Shown here: positions 53,581 to 63,415 of the stretch, in pieces
Position numbering within the stretch: the stretch's first letter is position 1
How the letters are laid out: each line of letters starts with the position of its first letter
The notes under the pieces: generated by a model
What the model was told of the DNA's origin: nothing
The model's input: the letters and a program-made list of their open reading frames with translations, nothing else
Database searches by the model: none
Program-made: the position numbers and the translations under genes
Source of the DNA: Adiantum capillus-veneris
Taxonomy: Eukaryota; Streptophyta; Polypodiopsida; Polypodiales; Pteridaceae
NCBI GenBank assembly: GCA_014529385.2
Contig: CM043952.1
Location: 157,515,057-157,579,056 of the forward strand
Direction of reading: 5' to 3'
DNA: 64,000 nucleotides

Positions 53581-53810
53581 AGGGGTATTTAGGCCATTCA
53601 AGGGATACTTCTTTGAGGGTCCTCTAATGTCGTAAGAGAATATGTGATCACACTACCATAGAGTGGCCTAGGTACACTTGTAGAACCATTTTGTTGGCAC
53701 CCTTTGGACCTAGGACCACATGGTTTAACATAGAGGGGACTCTATGGCCCTAGGTCCATATGGATGTAATAATATCCATCTTGTCTAAATATATGTCATT
53801 CTTTTTACAG
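53581..53810 (+). other. End of array block 2 and splice acceptor before the methyltransferase-like gene
   Basis: Begins with the AGGGG duplication and carries the last degenerate palindromic units (ctatggccctaggtccatatgg near 53,740). It ends in ttctttttacag at 53,810, a strong acceptor directly before AAAATGTCTCAG. So the array and the LTR element probably lie in an intron or leader of the next gene. Confidence 0.55.
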
Positions 53811-55095
53811 AAAATGTCTCAGAAGAGAAAGTCAAAGTCAGTTGATGCAACAGGCTCAACACCAAGTTCTTGGTATCTAGATTTTCACTTACCAAATGGT
53901 GGAAGTGATGAGAAACTCCACTTGTTTTTTCAAGATAAAGAGCAATTGCCCTTCAAGGACTGTGGTATTGTCAAGGAGATAAAGAAAGATTGTTCAGATC
54001 TTGAAATGTCTCCATGCCTTGGAGTAAAACTACTCAATGGTGACTCCTACTTGTTGGAGCCTGTGGCCTTTGCTCAAAAATTGGTGAAGGTTGATTATGA
54101 AGGAGTGACAATGACAAAAGCAGGGTGGGTGGAGCTTCAAGATGACACTCCAAGTGAGAACTGTATAGACTTAGATATTGAGGGATTTAAGAAAGTCAAT
54201 CAATATTTAGGTAAATTGAGCAGCACAAAGAAGAATAAGAAGCGAAAAAATGAAGACACAGGTACAACAAATCAATCTAAGACGCTCAAGGAGAGTCAGA
54301 CTCCCTCACTTGGAGAAAATAGTGGAAATGTGGATGAAGAAAATCTTTCAGTTATACCCTTATAGACTCAAGAAGCAGGAGATTCTACTGGACTTGCAAC
54401 CCAAACAGTTGGAACCCCCTCAGTGGCAGTGGTTGTGGACTCAGCATCCTTAGCTGTGTTGGACTCTATTATACAGCCCAAAGAAAAAGATCTTGATAAA
54501 GAAGTTGCCAAAACTTCTAAGAGTGGGCTAGATGGATACGTGAGAATTTCACACTATTTTAAATTTGGTGTACAATTTACCCAATTGATCCCAGTTGAGC
54601 AATGCAACCTTGCACCAGATGGCTATAAATGCATACCATTGTCAGATGTGTATGTGAAATATCTCTTGAAGAAATTTGCAGGGCACTCTAGGCCAGTCTC
54701 CAGTGCAGCGGACTTGATGTCGTATAACCCAATCAAAAATGCCTTTACAAATAGCTGAAGTGCATGGAGACAAGCTATCAACATACCACTACTAGATTCT
54801 AGCTGGTCAGCATTCCATCATAGCGGCTAGAGCTTTTTTGCATAACAACAGCACTAAGTACGCTTTGAGAAAAGAGTTCTACAAGTTTAGAAATGCAAGG
54901 ATAGTGGTAGACGCTCCGAAGGAGGTTGCTGTTCGAATTTCCAAAATGGAGAACATGGAGAGAATAACAACAATGAAACACCAGCCTTATGTGGAGGTCT
55001 TGAAGCATGGCCATAGTCAATGGCTTGCATATTCTAAACCAACAAAACCCAAGGCAGGTGTTCCTGTCGGTCATCGGAGTCGAGCAGGTTGGGAT

Positions 55096-55175
55096 GTAAT
55101 TTCCACTTCCCTATGCTTGTTTTTGTTACAAATATGTCTTGAAATAAAGTTAATTTTCTTTTCTTTATTTTGAAG
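55096..55175 (+). other. 80-bp phase-0 intron
   Basis: Donor GAT|gtaatt, acceptor ttttgaag|GCC, AT/T-rich body. Removal joins ...SRAGWD to AFVNVANIL in frame without a stop. Confidence 0.65.
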
Positions 55176-55232
55176 GCCTTTGTAAATGTGGCGAACATCC
55201 TGTTCAACCATAAATCATTTTCCAACAAAGAA

Positions 55233-55554
55233 GCACACATGGTCATGTACGATGATGAAATATATGATTAGTGGATAAACATCTTGGAGAAGCATCAGAC
55301 ATCAACTGCTCGTGGGCAACAACCAAGCATAACAACCTTTAGATGCATAAATGGTTTAGAAGATAATGATGTCAAGCTACTAAAATAGGAGCTGCACACA
55401 TGGTCATGTACGATGATGAAATCTATGATTAGTGGATAAACATCTTGGAGAAGCATCAGACATCAACTGCTCGTGGGCAACAACCAAGCATAACAACCTT
55501 TAGATGCATAAATGGTTTAGAATATAATGATGTCAAGCTACTAAAATAGGAGCT
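55233..55554 (+). repeat. 161-bp tandem duplication inside the broken gene
   Basis: Copies 55,233-55,393 and 55,394-55,554 differ at only a couple of bases (atatatg/atctatg, gaagata/gaatata). The length is not a multiple of three. Counting one copy only puts the frames before and after it back in register, so this is a late lesion. Confidence 0.93.
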
Positions 55555-56700
55555 GACAGATGAGAAGATCTGCTTAGTGAAGCAACCATGTCAAGCGGGC
55601 ATGCTCGACCTCATTGCACGTGCAACGGTCTTAAAGAAGACCAGGGTTTTTGAGCCTCAAATGTTGATGGAATTTAAAGAGATATATCCATCAGCAATAC
55701 TAGTTACTTCATGGGATAAATGTAAGTCTCATTATAACATTACAGATGAGATTTACAAATCTCTCTTCACGAGTTATACGCAATGGCTAAATCTCCTACT
55801 ACAAAAAGGAAAGGAGAAAGATCCAATTCCTGCGATCACTAGGGGATATGTGCAGTAGATCATTGCACAAAATAATGGCACTTCTAGTTTGCAATTCATT
55901 CTACCATGGGCAATCAAGTGTGCTGGAAAGAATTTGGAAAGCATTGAGTTTCTCTACAGTGAGAATAGCTCTAAAATTCGTGTTGATGTTTGCATCATAG
56001 ACACAACACACAAAAGTCTTACATCTAGTGGTTGGAGTGTTGCCCAATTTGGTAAAGTAATTGATGGAGTATGTGGGGTAGCACATCAACCATAAGAGTT
56101 TTTAATTGCCGGCTTAGTCAAGTATCAGCATGCTGCTTCCCTAGAGAAGGCAATTTCTGAAAAAGCTAAATGGTATGAAATGCATGTTCTACCTTTGAGC
56201 TCCTTAATGGGATCAGAGACCATCCAAACATGTGCTCTTCGCAAAGTAATTTTTGGGGTTTGGCATTTTTCAGTCAAGGAGAGCAGTACACCAACTACTC
56301 TAGTGTTAAAGAGTCACTCTCGGAGCCAATGCATACTCTCTGCATCAATGACGACGAGTATGATGCTATGACCACGGCCAAATCCTTTTTTGTACGTCGT
56401 GCAATCAAATGCATCTGTCTCAAAGAAGATGATCAAGTGATAGACATCTTCTCATTAGGCTATGGGACTAAAGAGGCACTACAACAATAGAGAAAGGTGA
56501 TATCAGTTGCATGTAGTAGTGATCAAATGACGCAATTGGAATCTCTTTGCCATTCCATAGTGGAAGAAGACCTTGATCTTAGAAGGTGGGCACATGTGGA
56601 TAACACAGAGAAAGTCAATGCCAAGGATTCAGAGGAAGAAGAATTGAAGAACCATTGGATGCAAGTGCTGAGGCCATTCTAGAAATTCTACAGGAAACAG

Positions 56701-57029
56701 GTTAAGCTATCCACCCATGATATTACATTACTGATATTTAGATTATTATTGTTGTCATTTTATTTTATTTGTCCCATCTCAAATCTGTCCATGATTTTAA
56801 AAACATTGATGTTTGGCTCGTTATTTTTCTCAATTTATTTTCTTTGAAAAAATGTGAACTTGTGAGTTTGAGTTTTTTCACAATAAATGAATTAGATTCA
56901 AGTGTATGATATTATATGGACATGTTGTGGTAAATAGAATTCTACATTTATATATGGTCATAAGATATATATTATGCATAAGATATATATTATGTAATAC
57001 TTTAAAGTTAATTGATCATATGAGGTTTG
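56701..57029. other. No gene recognised; AT-rich intron-like sequence
   Basis: Strongly AT-rich, with T-runs and a small direct repeat (ataagatatatattatg twice, near 56,963-56,995). It follows a splice donor-like gttaag. Confidence 0.5.
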
Positions 57030-57670
57030 GGAAGAATACCCTATGACTTGAGGATCATAGAGTTCTTTGTAGACATGACACCCTATGGCCCTAGGGCCAT
57101 AGAATCCCCCAAAAGAAAATGGGATACCCTACAGCCTTACGGATGTAGGGTGATTACACCGAGTCTCTAAAAGGGCACATAAGCATCTGGGTTACTCTAT
57201 AGCCTTAGGCCCATAGGGTGTCAACATAGAATCCCCCAAAAGCATTTGGCTACCCTACAATCTTACGGATATAGGGTGATTACATAGAGTCTTTAAAAGG
57301 GAACATAAGCATTTGGGCTAGTCTACAGCCTTAAAGCCATAGGGTGTCAACACAGCTATCCTACAATCTTATGTATATAGAGTGATTACATAAAGTCTCT
57401 AAATGGACACATGAGTATTTGGGCTATTCTATAAGGAAACATAAGTTATCCAAGAGCATTTGGGATACCCTAAGGCCTTAGGGCCATAGGGTGGTGACAC
57501 AGAATCTCCATAGGGGCACTTAAACCACCCCATGGATGCAAATCACCTAGCTCTTATGGACACATCTTATAAAACATCACATGACACTCTATGGCCTTTA
57601 GACCATAGGTTGGTTATTCTAAGGTCACCTAAAGACTCTTTAAGTGTTTCAAGAACATTTTTCTTTGGCC
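57030..57670. repeat. Palindromic minisatellite array, block 3
   Basis: Degenerate units with gccctagggccatagaatc, then attacatagagtctctaaa and cataagcatttgggct, repeating at roughly 115 bp. It is the same family as the other blocks with different linkers. Confidence 0.85.
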
Positions 57671-57830
57671 TTATATCTTGTGTCCATATACATTAGGGAC
57701 ACATATTTCTTATCTTGTAATTAAGGTTTAATATTCTATTGAGAATGAAATAAGCTAGAAAAAACTAAAAAGTATTTAGTTCTCAAAATTCCAAAATGAG
57801 AGTTTGAACAATTGATGTATGATCATTTTT

Positions 57831-58015
57831 TGTTGGGTGTAAGTTCTTCTATTGTGAATTGATGGTGTAAGCGTTTGAATTGTTGGGTGTAAGTTCTTCT
57901 ATTGTGAATTGATGGTGTAAGCGTTTGAAATAATTATTTTTGTATTGCAACTAACTAGATTAACATATTCTCTTTGAAATAATTATCTTTGTATTGCAAC
58001 TAATTAGATTAAACA
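57831..58015. repeat. Two adjacent short tandem duplications (50 and 49 bp)
   Basis: A 50-bp unit (tgttgggtgtaagttcttct...) occurs at 57,831 and 57,881. The next unit, ttgaaataatta...gattaa, occurs at about 57,924 and 57,973. Confidence 0.9.
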
Positions 58016-58353
58016 TATATTCGACATTTTGTTGTAAATTCCAATTATTTGCTTAGATAGTAAACATTGAATATAAATGGTTATTGAAGCATTTGTCCTT
58101 TGGATTATGTGAAGATCTAGTTCAAAGATTTTATTCAAAGATATAAAGTGCAGGTATTTCGTTCCAAACTATGATTTTGTTTCTCTTCTAGATGATGCAG
58201 AGAATTGGAATTTATATCTTGATTTTTTGTCAATAGAGGGAAGCTAGGACTAGTAGAATTTTTTAGCGTGTCATGTAGCAATCGGAACATTGTATCAAGG
58301 TTTATTGCAAAGAAATGATTGTATAATATATAACCATTGTTTAAATTTGTAAA

Positions 58354-58490
58354 TTGGAAGTAGAAGGCAATGCAAGTTCCAAAACATGTGCAGTGCTATA
58401 AGGAGAATCCAGCACAAATACTTTTGCCCCTCAGGATTTGTAAATCAAAGTGCATGGTGAGCCAGACCTTCCATCCACCAACAAATCAAT
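58354..58490 (+). pseudogene. Duplicated exon fragment of the FCP1-like gene
   Basis: 137 bp matching 61,094-61,230 without large gaps (tggaagtagaaggcaatg... through ccttccatccaccaacaaa) at roughly 85-90% identity by eye. It has lost its reading frame and lies between array blocks 3 and 4. It is a relic of a former copy of the FCP1-like N-terminal region. Confidence 0.85.
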
Positions 58491-58669
58491 ACATTTGTGA
58501 ATTAAAGTACTTGCAAATTTGATTTAAATGTTTGAATATTATGATGATATTTGAAAGCAAAGACCCCTTCAACTGTGTGGCAAAGCAACAAATGTATGAT
58601 GTATGATAATGATTCAATTTTGTATATTGGATTGCATATTTATCACAGTATTAACTTACACATTTTTCT
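58491..58669. other. No gene recognised
   Basis: AT-rich linker between the exon relic and array block 4. Confidence 0.5.
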
Positions 58670-60480
58670 AGCATAGAGGACACCCTATGGCCCTAGGACC
58701 ATAGGATGCCATCATATCCATGTAAAATTTCTCTTTTACCATAGAGAACATCTTATGGATCTAGGGTCATAAGACGCCAACATAGTGCATAAATGGCTTC
58801 TTATAAGTATACACGTAAACATAGTGCATAGAGGGAATTTTACTAGCATAAAGACCGCCCTATGGCCTTGGGGCCATAGGGTGCCAGAATTCTCACACAC
58901 ATGATACCTTGGTCACTATCTGGCCCTTGGACCATATGATAGTAGCATAGAGGACACCCTATAGCCCTAGGGTTTCCTTCTATCCCTAGGGCCATACACT
59001 GCCAACATATAGTATACATGGTTTCTTCATAGAGCAAACCTTTTAGCCCTAGGCAATAGAGTGGAAACCTAGACCATATAATGTATCCTACTAGCATAGA
59101 AGGCACCCTATGACCTTGAGGCCAAAGAGTACCAATTTAGGGCATAAAGGGTCTCTTCCTAGGTTGAAGGGCACCTTGTGGCCCTAGGGAGCACCCTATG
59201 GCCCTAGGGCCATAGGGTGTCAACATAGTCAAATGGGGTGTAAACTTAGAGCATAGAGGGTTTCTTACTATCATGGAGGACACCCTGTGTCCTTGGTGCC
59301 ATAGGGTGCAAAAATATAGCATGGAGGGTTCTTGCTAGCATAGAGAGCACCCTATGGCCTTGGGGCCATATGATTCCAACAAAGAGCACAAACAGTTCTT
59401 TGATAGCATAGAGGATATCTTATTTCCCTGGGGCCATATGATACAAAAATAAAAGAGTCTTAAGAAGGGCACCTAGGCCACTGAATCACCATGGGGCCAT
59501 AAGGTGGTCTTTGTCCGGAATGCTCCTAAAGGGTTCCTTGGCTATCCTATGGCCTTTGGGCCATAGGTTACCAACATAGAGTTTAGATGGTTTCTTACTA
59601 ACATAGAGTTCACCTTGTGGCCTACGGTCTTTAGATGCTAATATAGAGTTTCAATGGTTTCATACTAAGTGTAAGGTGCACCTTATGGCCTTGGGGCCAT
59701 AGAGTGTCAATGTAGAGCGCAGAGGTTTCCTTTCTAGCATAGAGGGCACCATGTGGCCTAGGAGCCATTTGATGCACCCTATGGCCCGAGGGCTGTAGGT
59801 TGCCAATGTAGACCATAGAGGTTTTCTTTCTAGCATAGAGGGAACCTTGTGGCGTAGGGGCTATTTGGTGCTCCCCTAGAGCATACAAGGTTTCTTAGTA
59901 GCATTATAAAGGGTACCTTGTGGCCCTCAAGTCTCCATAGGGTGCCAACATAGAGCATATAGGGTTTTTCTTACTAGCATAGAGGACATCCTATGGCCCC
60001 AAGGCCAAAGGGTTTCAATATTGAGCATAGAGGATTTCTTACTAGCATAGAGGGTACCTTGTGGCCCTATGTCCATAGGGTGCAAACATAGAGAATAGAG
60101 GATTTCATAATGTCATAGAGGGTATCTTGTGGCCCTAGGTCCATAGGGTGCAAACATAGAGCATAGAGGATTTGTTACTAGCACAGAGGGCACCCTATGG
60201 ATAGAGTGACAATATGCAGCATAAAGGGTTTCTTACTAGTGCTCATAGAGGGCATCTTGTGTCCCTATGACAACCCATGGCCTTAGGGCCATAGGGTGAC
60301 ACATAAATAAAGTACCATATGGCTTTGAAGCCATATATCTATTTATATGTTGAGACCTCCCAACAATCCTAACCCTATGTCCTTGAGGCCATAAAGAGAC
60401 ATATTTTGGATTATCTTAAAGTCATAGAGATATCTACAAAGAGAACTGTATGGCCTGAAGGCCATAAGAAACTTAGTCAA
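58670..60480. repeat. Palindromic minisatellite array, block 4
   Basis: Contains the cleanest unit: a perfect 28-bp palindrome at 59,192-59,219 with arms CACCCTATGGCCCT and AGGGCCATAGGGTG. Linkers are like block 2's second sub-family (atagagggtttcttactagcatagaggg). It fades out around 60,300-60,470. Confidence 0.95.
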
Positions 60481-60786
60481 GGAAATCATCCAATGCAAGA
60501 AGATCATGGCAATAGAAAATGAGACTTGTGCTCTAGAGCTTAAAGGCATAAATGTTTCTCCAAGTATACTTCTAGGCACCACCATCATGGACAAAGAACT
60601 AATGTAGCTAGATAAAGATTAGGAGTCTCTAGACAATAAGGAGCATAAAAATAAATTCATTGTAGATGTGTTGTCAGTTACTAAATTTGCTATTTGGGAT
60701 TAGTTTTTTCTAAGAGTGTGACAAAAAAGAGTAATCAAAATGTAGATACTTTGGAATCTAAAATTAGGTGTTCTTTAAACTTGCAG
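60481..60786 (+). other. Intron-like sequence ending in an acceptor
   Basis: AT-rich, ending aaacttgcag at 60,786, a good 3' splice site for the FCP1-like exon. Confidence 0.45.
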
Positions 60787-62081
60787 TCCTTCAACAAGAT
60801 ATTGCGGCTGACAAAGTTTTACTCGAGATTGTTGGTATAGAGGATGCTAATGTCATTGACCCTACTGAGAAAGATTCTATCAATCTCCATGTCAACCAAA
60901 GCATTTCTGACGAAGATGACAAGAATCTACAAGCCTTTGAAGGTCAACTGCTACAACAACTGGAGATAAATTTAAAGAGTAATACAATGGAAGAAGACAG
61001 TGAAAGTTTCAGAACTTGTGCAAGGGAAGAAGAAGAATCCAATGAAAATATTCTAGTAGCCCAAGAGTTGGGAATTGGATTGCATGACACCACAATGGAA
61101 GTAGAAGGCAATGGAAGTTCCAGAACATGTGCAACGCCAGAAGGAGAATCCAACACAAATATTTTAGCACCCCAGGGTTTGGAAATCGAAGTGCATGGGA
61201 AGTCAGACCTTCCATCCACCAACAAACCAATGCTGACTATAATAGTGAGCATGTGTGGATTGTTCATGAGGAGATGCTGGCAAAAATCCAAGAAAATGAA
61301 GAGCTTAAAGTTTGGACATGAGTATATTGTTCTTAATCCAGGATGCATTGAGTTTTTAAAGGCTCTACTTAGCAATTTCAATGTAGGGATATGGTCAGCT
61401 GCTAATGACATGCATGTTGTGGACATCATCAAGATTTTAGAAAAGGAAGCTAAAGAAAAATTTCCATTCTTTATGATCTGGGAGCAAATCCAATGTCAAC
61501 CATGTGTAGAATCAAGGATCACTCGCTTAGATAATCTAGGAGTAGAAGCACTTTTCAAACCGTTGGCTATTGCATCATCAAAATTTGGGCTTGATGCAAG
61601 AAGATTGCTTCTTGTAGATGATGAACCATTAAAGGGATGTGTGAATGCTGCATTGAATTGTATTTTTCCACCATCATTTAATGTTGGTGATGAAGAGTAT
61701 AATATCCTCCTTGGGGAGCTGCTACCATATATCAAAGCTCTCAATCATGTTAATGACATTCGCACAGTTACAGGGTCTCATTTATATGGACAAGCACCCA
61801 TTGCTCAAGGTCATGAGCTTTATAACCGTATACACAAGTTTGTTGCAGAGTGGGAGGAGAGAAATCTAATTTTTCTAGGAAAAACCTACTCCATGGGAAG
61901 GCTACCAGAAGTTTCTCGTCCTCTTCACAATGAGAAAGTTACAACATCTAGCACTAGTGGAATGTCCACTCGAAGTCAAGACAAAAAACTTTCAGCATGT
62001 GATCGAGAAAAAGTAAGGGTCTTAAAGAATATCAAATCATTATCAGCCTTGAAAGGTACAGAAGCAATCATGCTTGCCTAA
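60787..62081 (+). CDS. FCP1/NLI-interacting-factor phosphatase-like protein (probable pseudophosphatase), partial
   Basis: An open reading frame of about 430 codons from the acceptor at 60,786 to TAA at 62,079. The frame opens upstream at an ATG at 60,768, which probably lies in the intron; numbering below counts from it. Residues 1-150 are acidic and contain two tandem copies of a roughly 36-residue unit (SFRTCAREEEESNENIL / SSRTCATPEGESNTNIL). Residues 155-370 follow the FCP1-homology HAD fold: TIIVSMCGLFMRR where DxDG/DxNG is usual, LNPGCIEFLKAL, GIWSAA (motif II Ser210), RLLLVDDEPLK (D284, D285), then NCIFPPSF. Motif I has Ser161 at the place of the nucleophilic Asp, so phosphatase activity is doubtful. 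A Ser/Thr- and Lys-rich tail follows. Known relatives dephosphorylate the RNA polymerase II C-terminal domain or other nuclear targets. An upstream first exon is not identified. Confidence 0.75.
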
Positions 62082-62638
62082 AAATTGGGATACAAGGAGC
62101 CTGTGGATCAAAGTACATGAAGCCAGGAATTATATAAAGCATCTAAAAATTCAGTATGATCTCAAATAGCCCTATATCAAGAAATGATGGAGCAATGTTT
62201 TGTAACATTTTGTCATTTACAAAGATCTTTATGTACTCAGAGACTTTGTTAGAGTACTTAGGGTTTCAAGATATATGAAGATGTAAATAATTAATAGTTT
62301 TTTAAATTGTCTTTCAATACTATAAGTAACTTTTGAGTTTCATGTGCCAAATGCTCTTTTTTTAAAAAGCTTTTATAGTTGTTTGCTTTGAAATTTGAGT
62401 TCACTGTGCCATCAAGGACAATCTACATGCTCATAAGGTCAAATCTTGCTCTATAACCTTGGGGGAATTTCACTTTATGGTCTCAACACCCTATGACTCT
62501 AAGGCCATAGGGTCATAGTTTGGCATGTGTTCTTGCATAGGACTTACTAAGCGTAACCACAAATTAGCACCCTATGTCCCTAGGTCTTCAACACACTTAA
62601 GATCTCTATATTAACTTCTTTTTTTAATCATTCCAGGG
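62082..62638 (+). other. 3' UTR or intron with a small array fragment
   Basis: AT-rich sequence after the stop, with degenerate palindromic units at about 62,485-62,600 (ccctatgactctaaggccatagggtc). It ends tcattccag at 62,638, a good acceptor. Whether the two FCP1-like parts are one gene or two neighbours is open. Confidence 0.55.
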
Positions 62639-63415
62639 CTTCTAAGAAAAAATGTTTTGCTATTAGATTATCACAAAATAGAAGGGCTCCCTTTCATATT
62701 ACATCAAATATCACATTCAAACCAAGAGCAATGGTTTCATTATCTACCAACATCTTTCAAACAGGACAAAAGAACGCTTATCTTGGATTTAGAGGGTGTG
62801 CTTCTTGAAACATTTGAGCTTCAATCAAGGCCAACCTAGACCAAGTACATGTGCATTGTAGAAGATAACAATGAGGTGTATGCGGTGCGTCCAGATGCAG
62901 AGTATTTCTTAAGATTTTGCTTTGAGTTCTTTGAGGTTTGGATTTGGAGCTGCCATCGTTTACAAAAAGCTCAACACATAATCAAGACCTGTTTTCCTAC
63001 ACAAAGTCACAAATTCAAGATGATTATGGATAACCGGTGCTGCCAAAATTCAAATTTCATGATCGGTTACAAAAGAGCCTATCACAAAAATCTTTCGACC
63101 ATGTGGAAGCTATTTGATCATTTAGATGGGGGCAACACTATAATATTTGATGATAGTCTATATCGAGTGATGTGGAATATACAAGGAACTTATATGATTT
63201 TTCCAAAGTTTTGGAACCAACCTATTGAATTGCTTCAAAGTTTTTTCAAAGATGAAATTGTTCCATGGTTATGTGGATGGTTGTATGCTAAAGACAAGAG
63301 AGACTATACCATAAGAAATTTTTTAATGTTCCATCCTGATCCTAAGACTCACTATGTAATGCAATGTTATATGTCTCAAAGGACTCAAAATCTCAAGAGA
63401 AGGAGGCCATTTTAA
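62639..63415 (+). pseudogene. Second FCP1-like domain, with one in-frame TAG
   Basis: Frame from the acceptor at 62,638 to TAA at 63,413. HAD blocks are RTLILDLEGVLLETF (motif I, first Asp kept, second position Glu), VRPDAEYFLRF, VWIWSCH and NTIIFDDSLYRV (motif III DD). A C-terminal KRRRPF could be a nuclear signal. The only break is TAG at 62,837 (SRPT*TKYM), where Gln would fit. Without it about 253 codons read through. It is a different paralogue from 60,787-62,081, with low similarity outside the motifs. It may be a truncated gene or a second exon set. Confidence 0.65.

Larger units (their letters stand above)
53811..56700 (+). pseudogene. Broken ParB-like / beta-class DNA methyltransferase-like gene with intron
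   Basis: Exon from the acceptor at 53,810, ATG at 53,814. The first 183 codons are a Lys-rich protein I do not recognise, with an NLS-like KKNKKRK. The next parts read YVRISHYFKFG, then GQHSIIAARAFL...ISKMENMERI (54,800-54,970), like the ParB 'GxHR..A' and 'eN' blocks. An 80-bp GT-AG intron (55,096-55,175) keeps frame (SRAGWD|AFVNVA). Later come VDVCIIDTTH, at the place of DPPY/SPPY, and near the end DDQVIDIFSLGYGT, like the AdoMet-binding DxFxGxGT. Catalytic block before AdoMet block is the beta-class order. Lesions: TAG 54,363; TGA 54,756; frameshift near 54,800; TAG 55,269 and 55,386; a 161-bp duplication; TAG 55,856; TAA 56,093; frameshift near 56,270; TAG 56,488 and 56,680. A donor follows at 56,701. 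The function call is tentative, and enzyme activity is unlikely. Confidence 0.45.

Noticed and set aside
40487..63415. Altered nuclear genetic code with TAG/TAA read as Gln
   Set aside because: The stops fit Gln positions, but the long open frames here (709 codons of gypsy pol, 437 of the FCP1-like protein, 438 of the DUF7869 part) use CAA/CAG freely and contain no TAA/TAG. A TGA stop and several frameshifts are also present. Decay of methylated CAG/CAA explains the pattern better.
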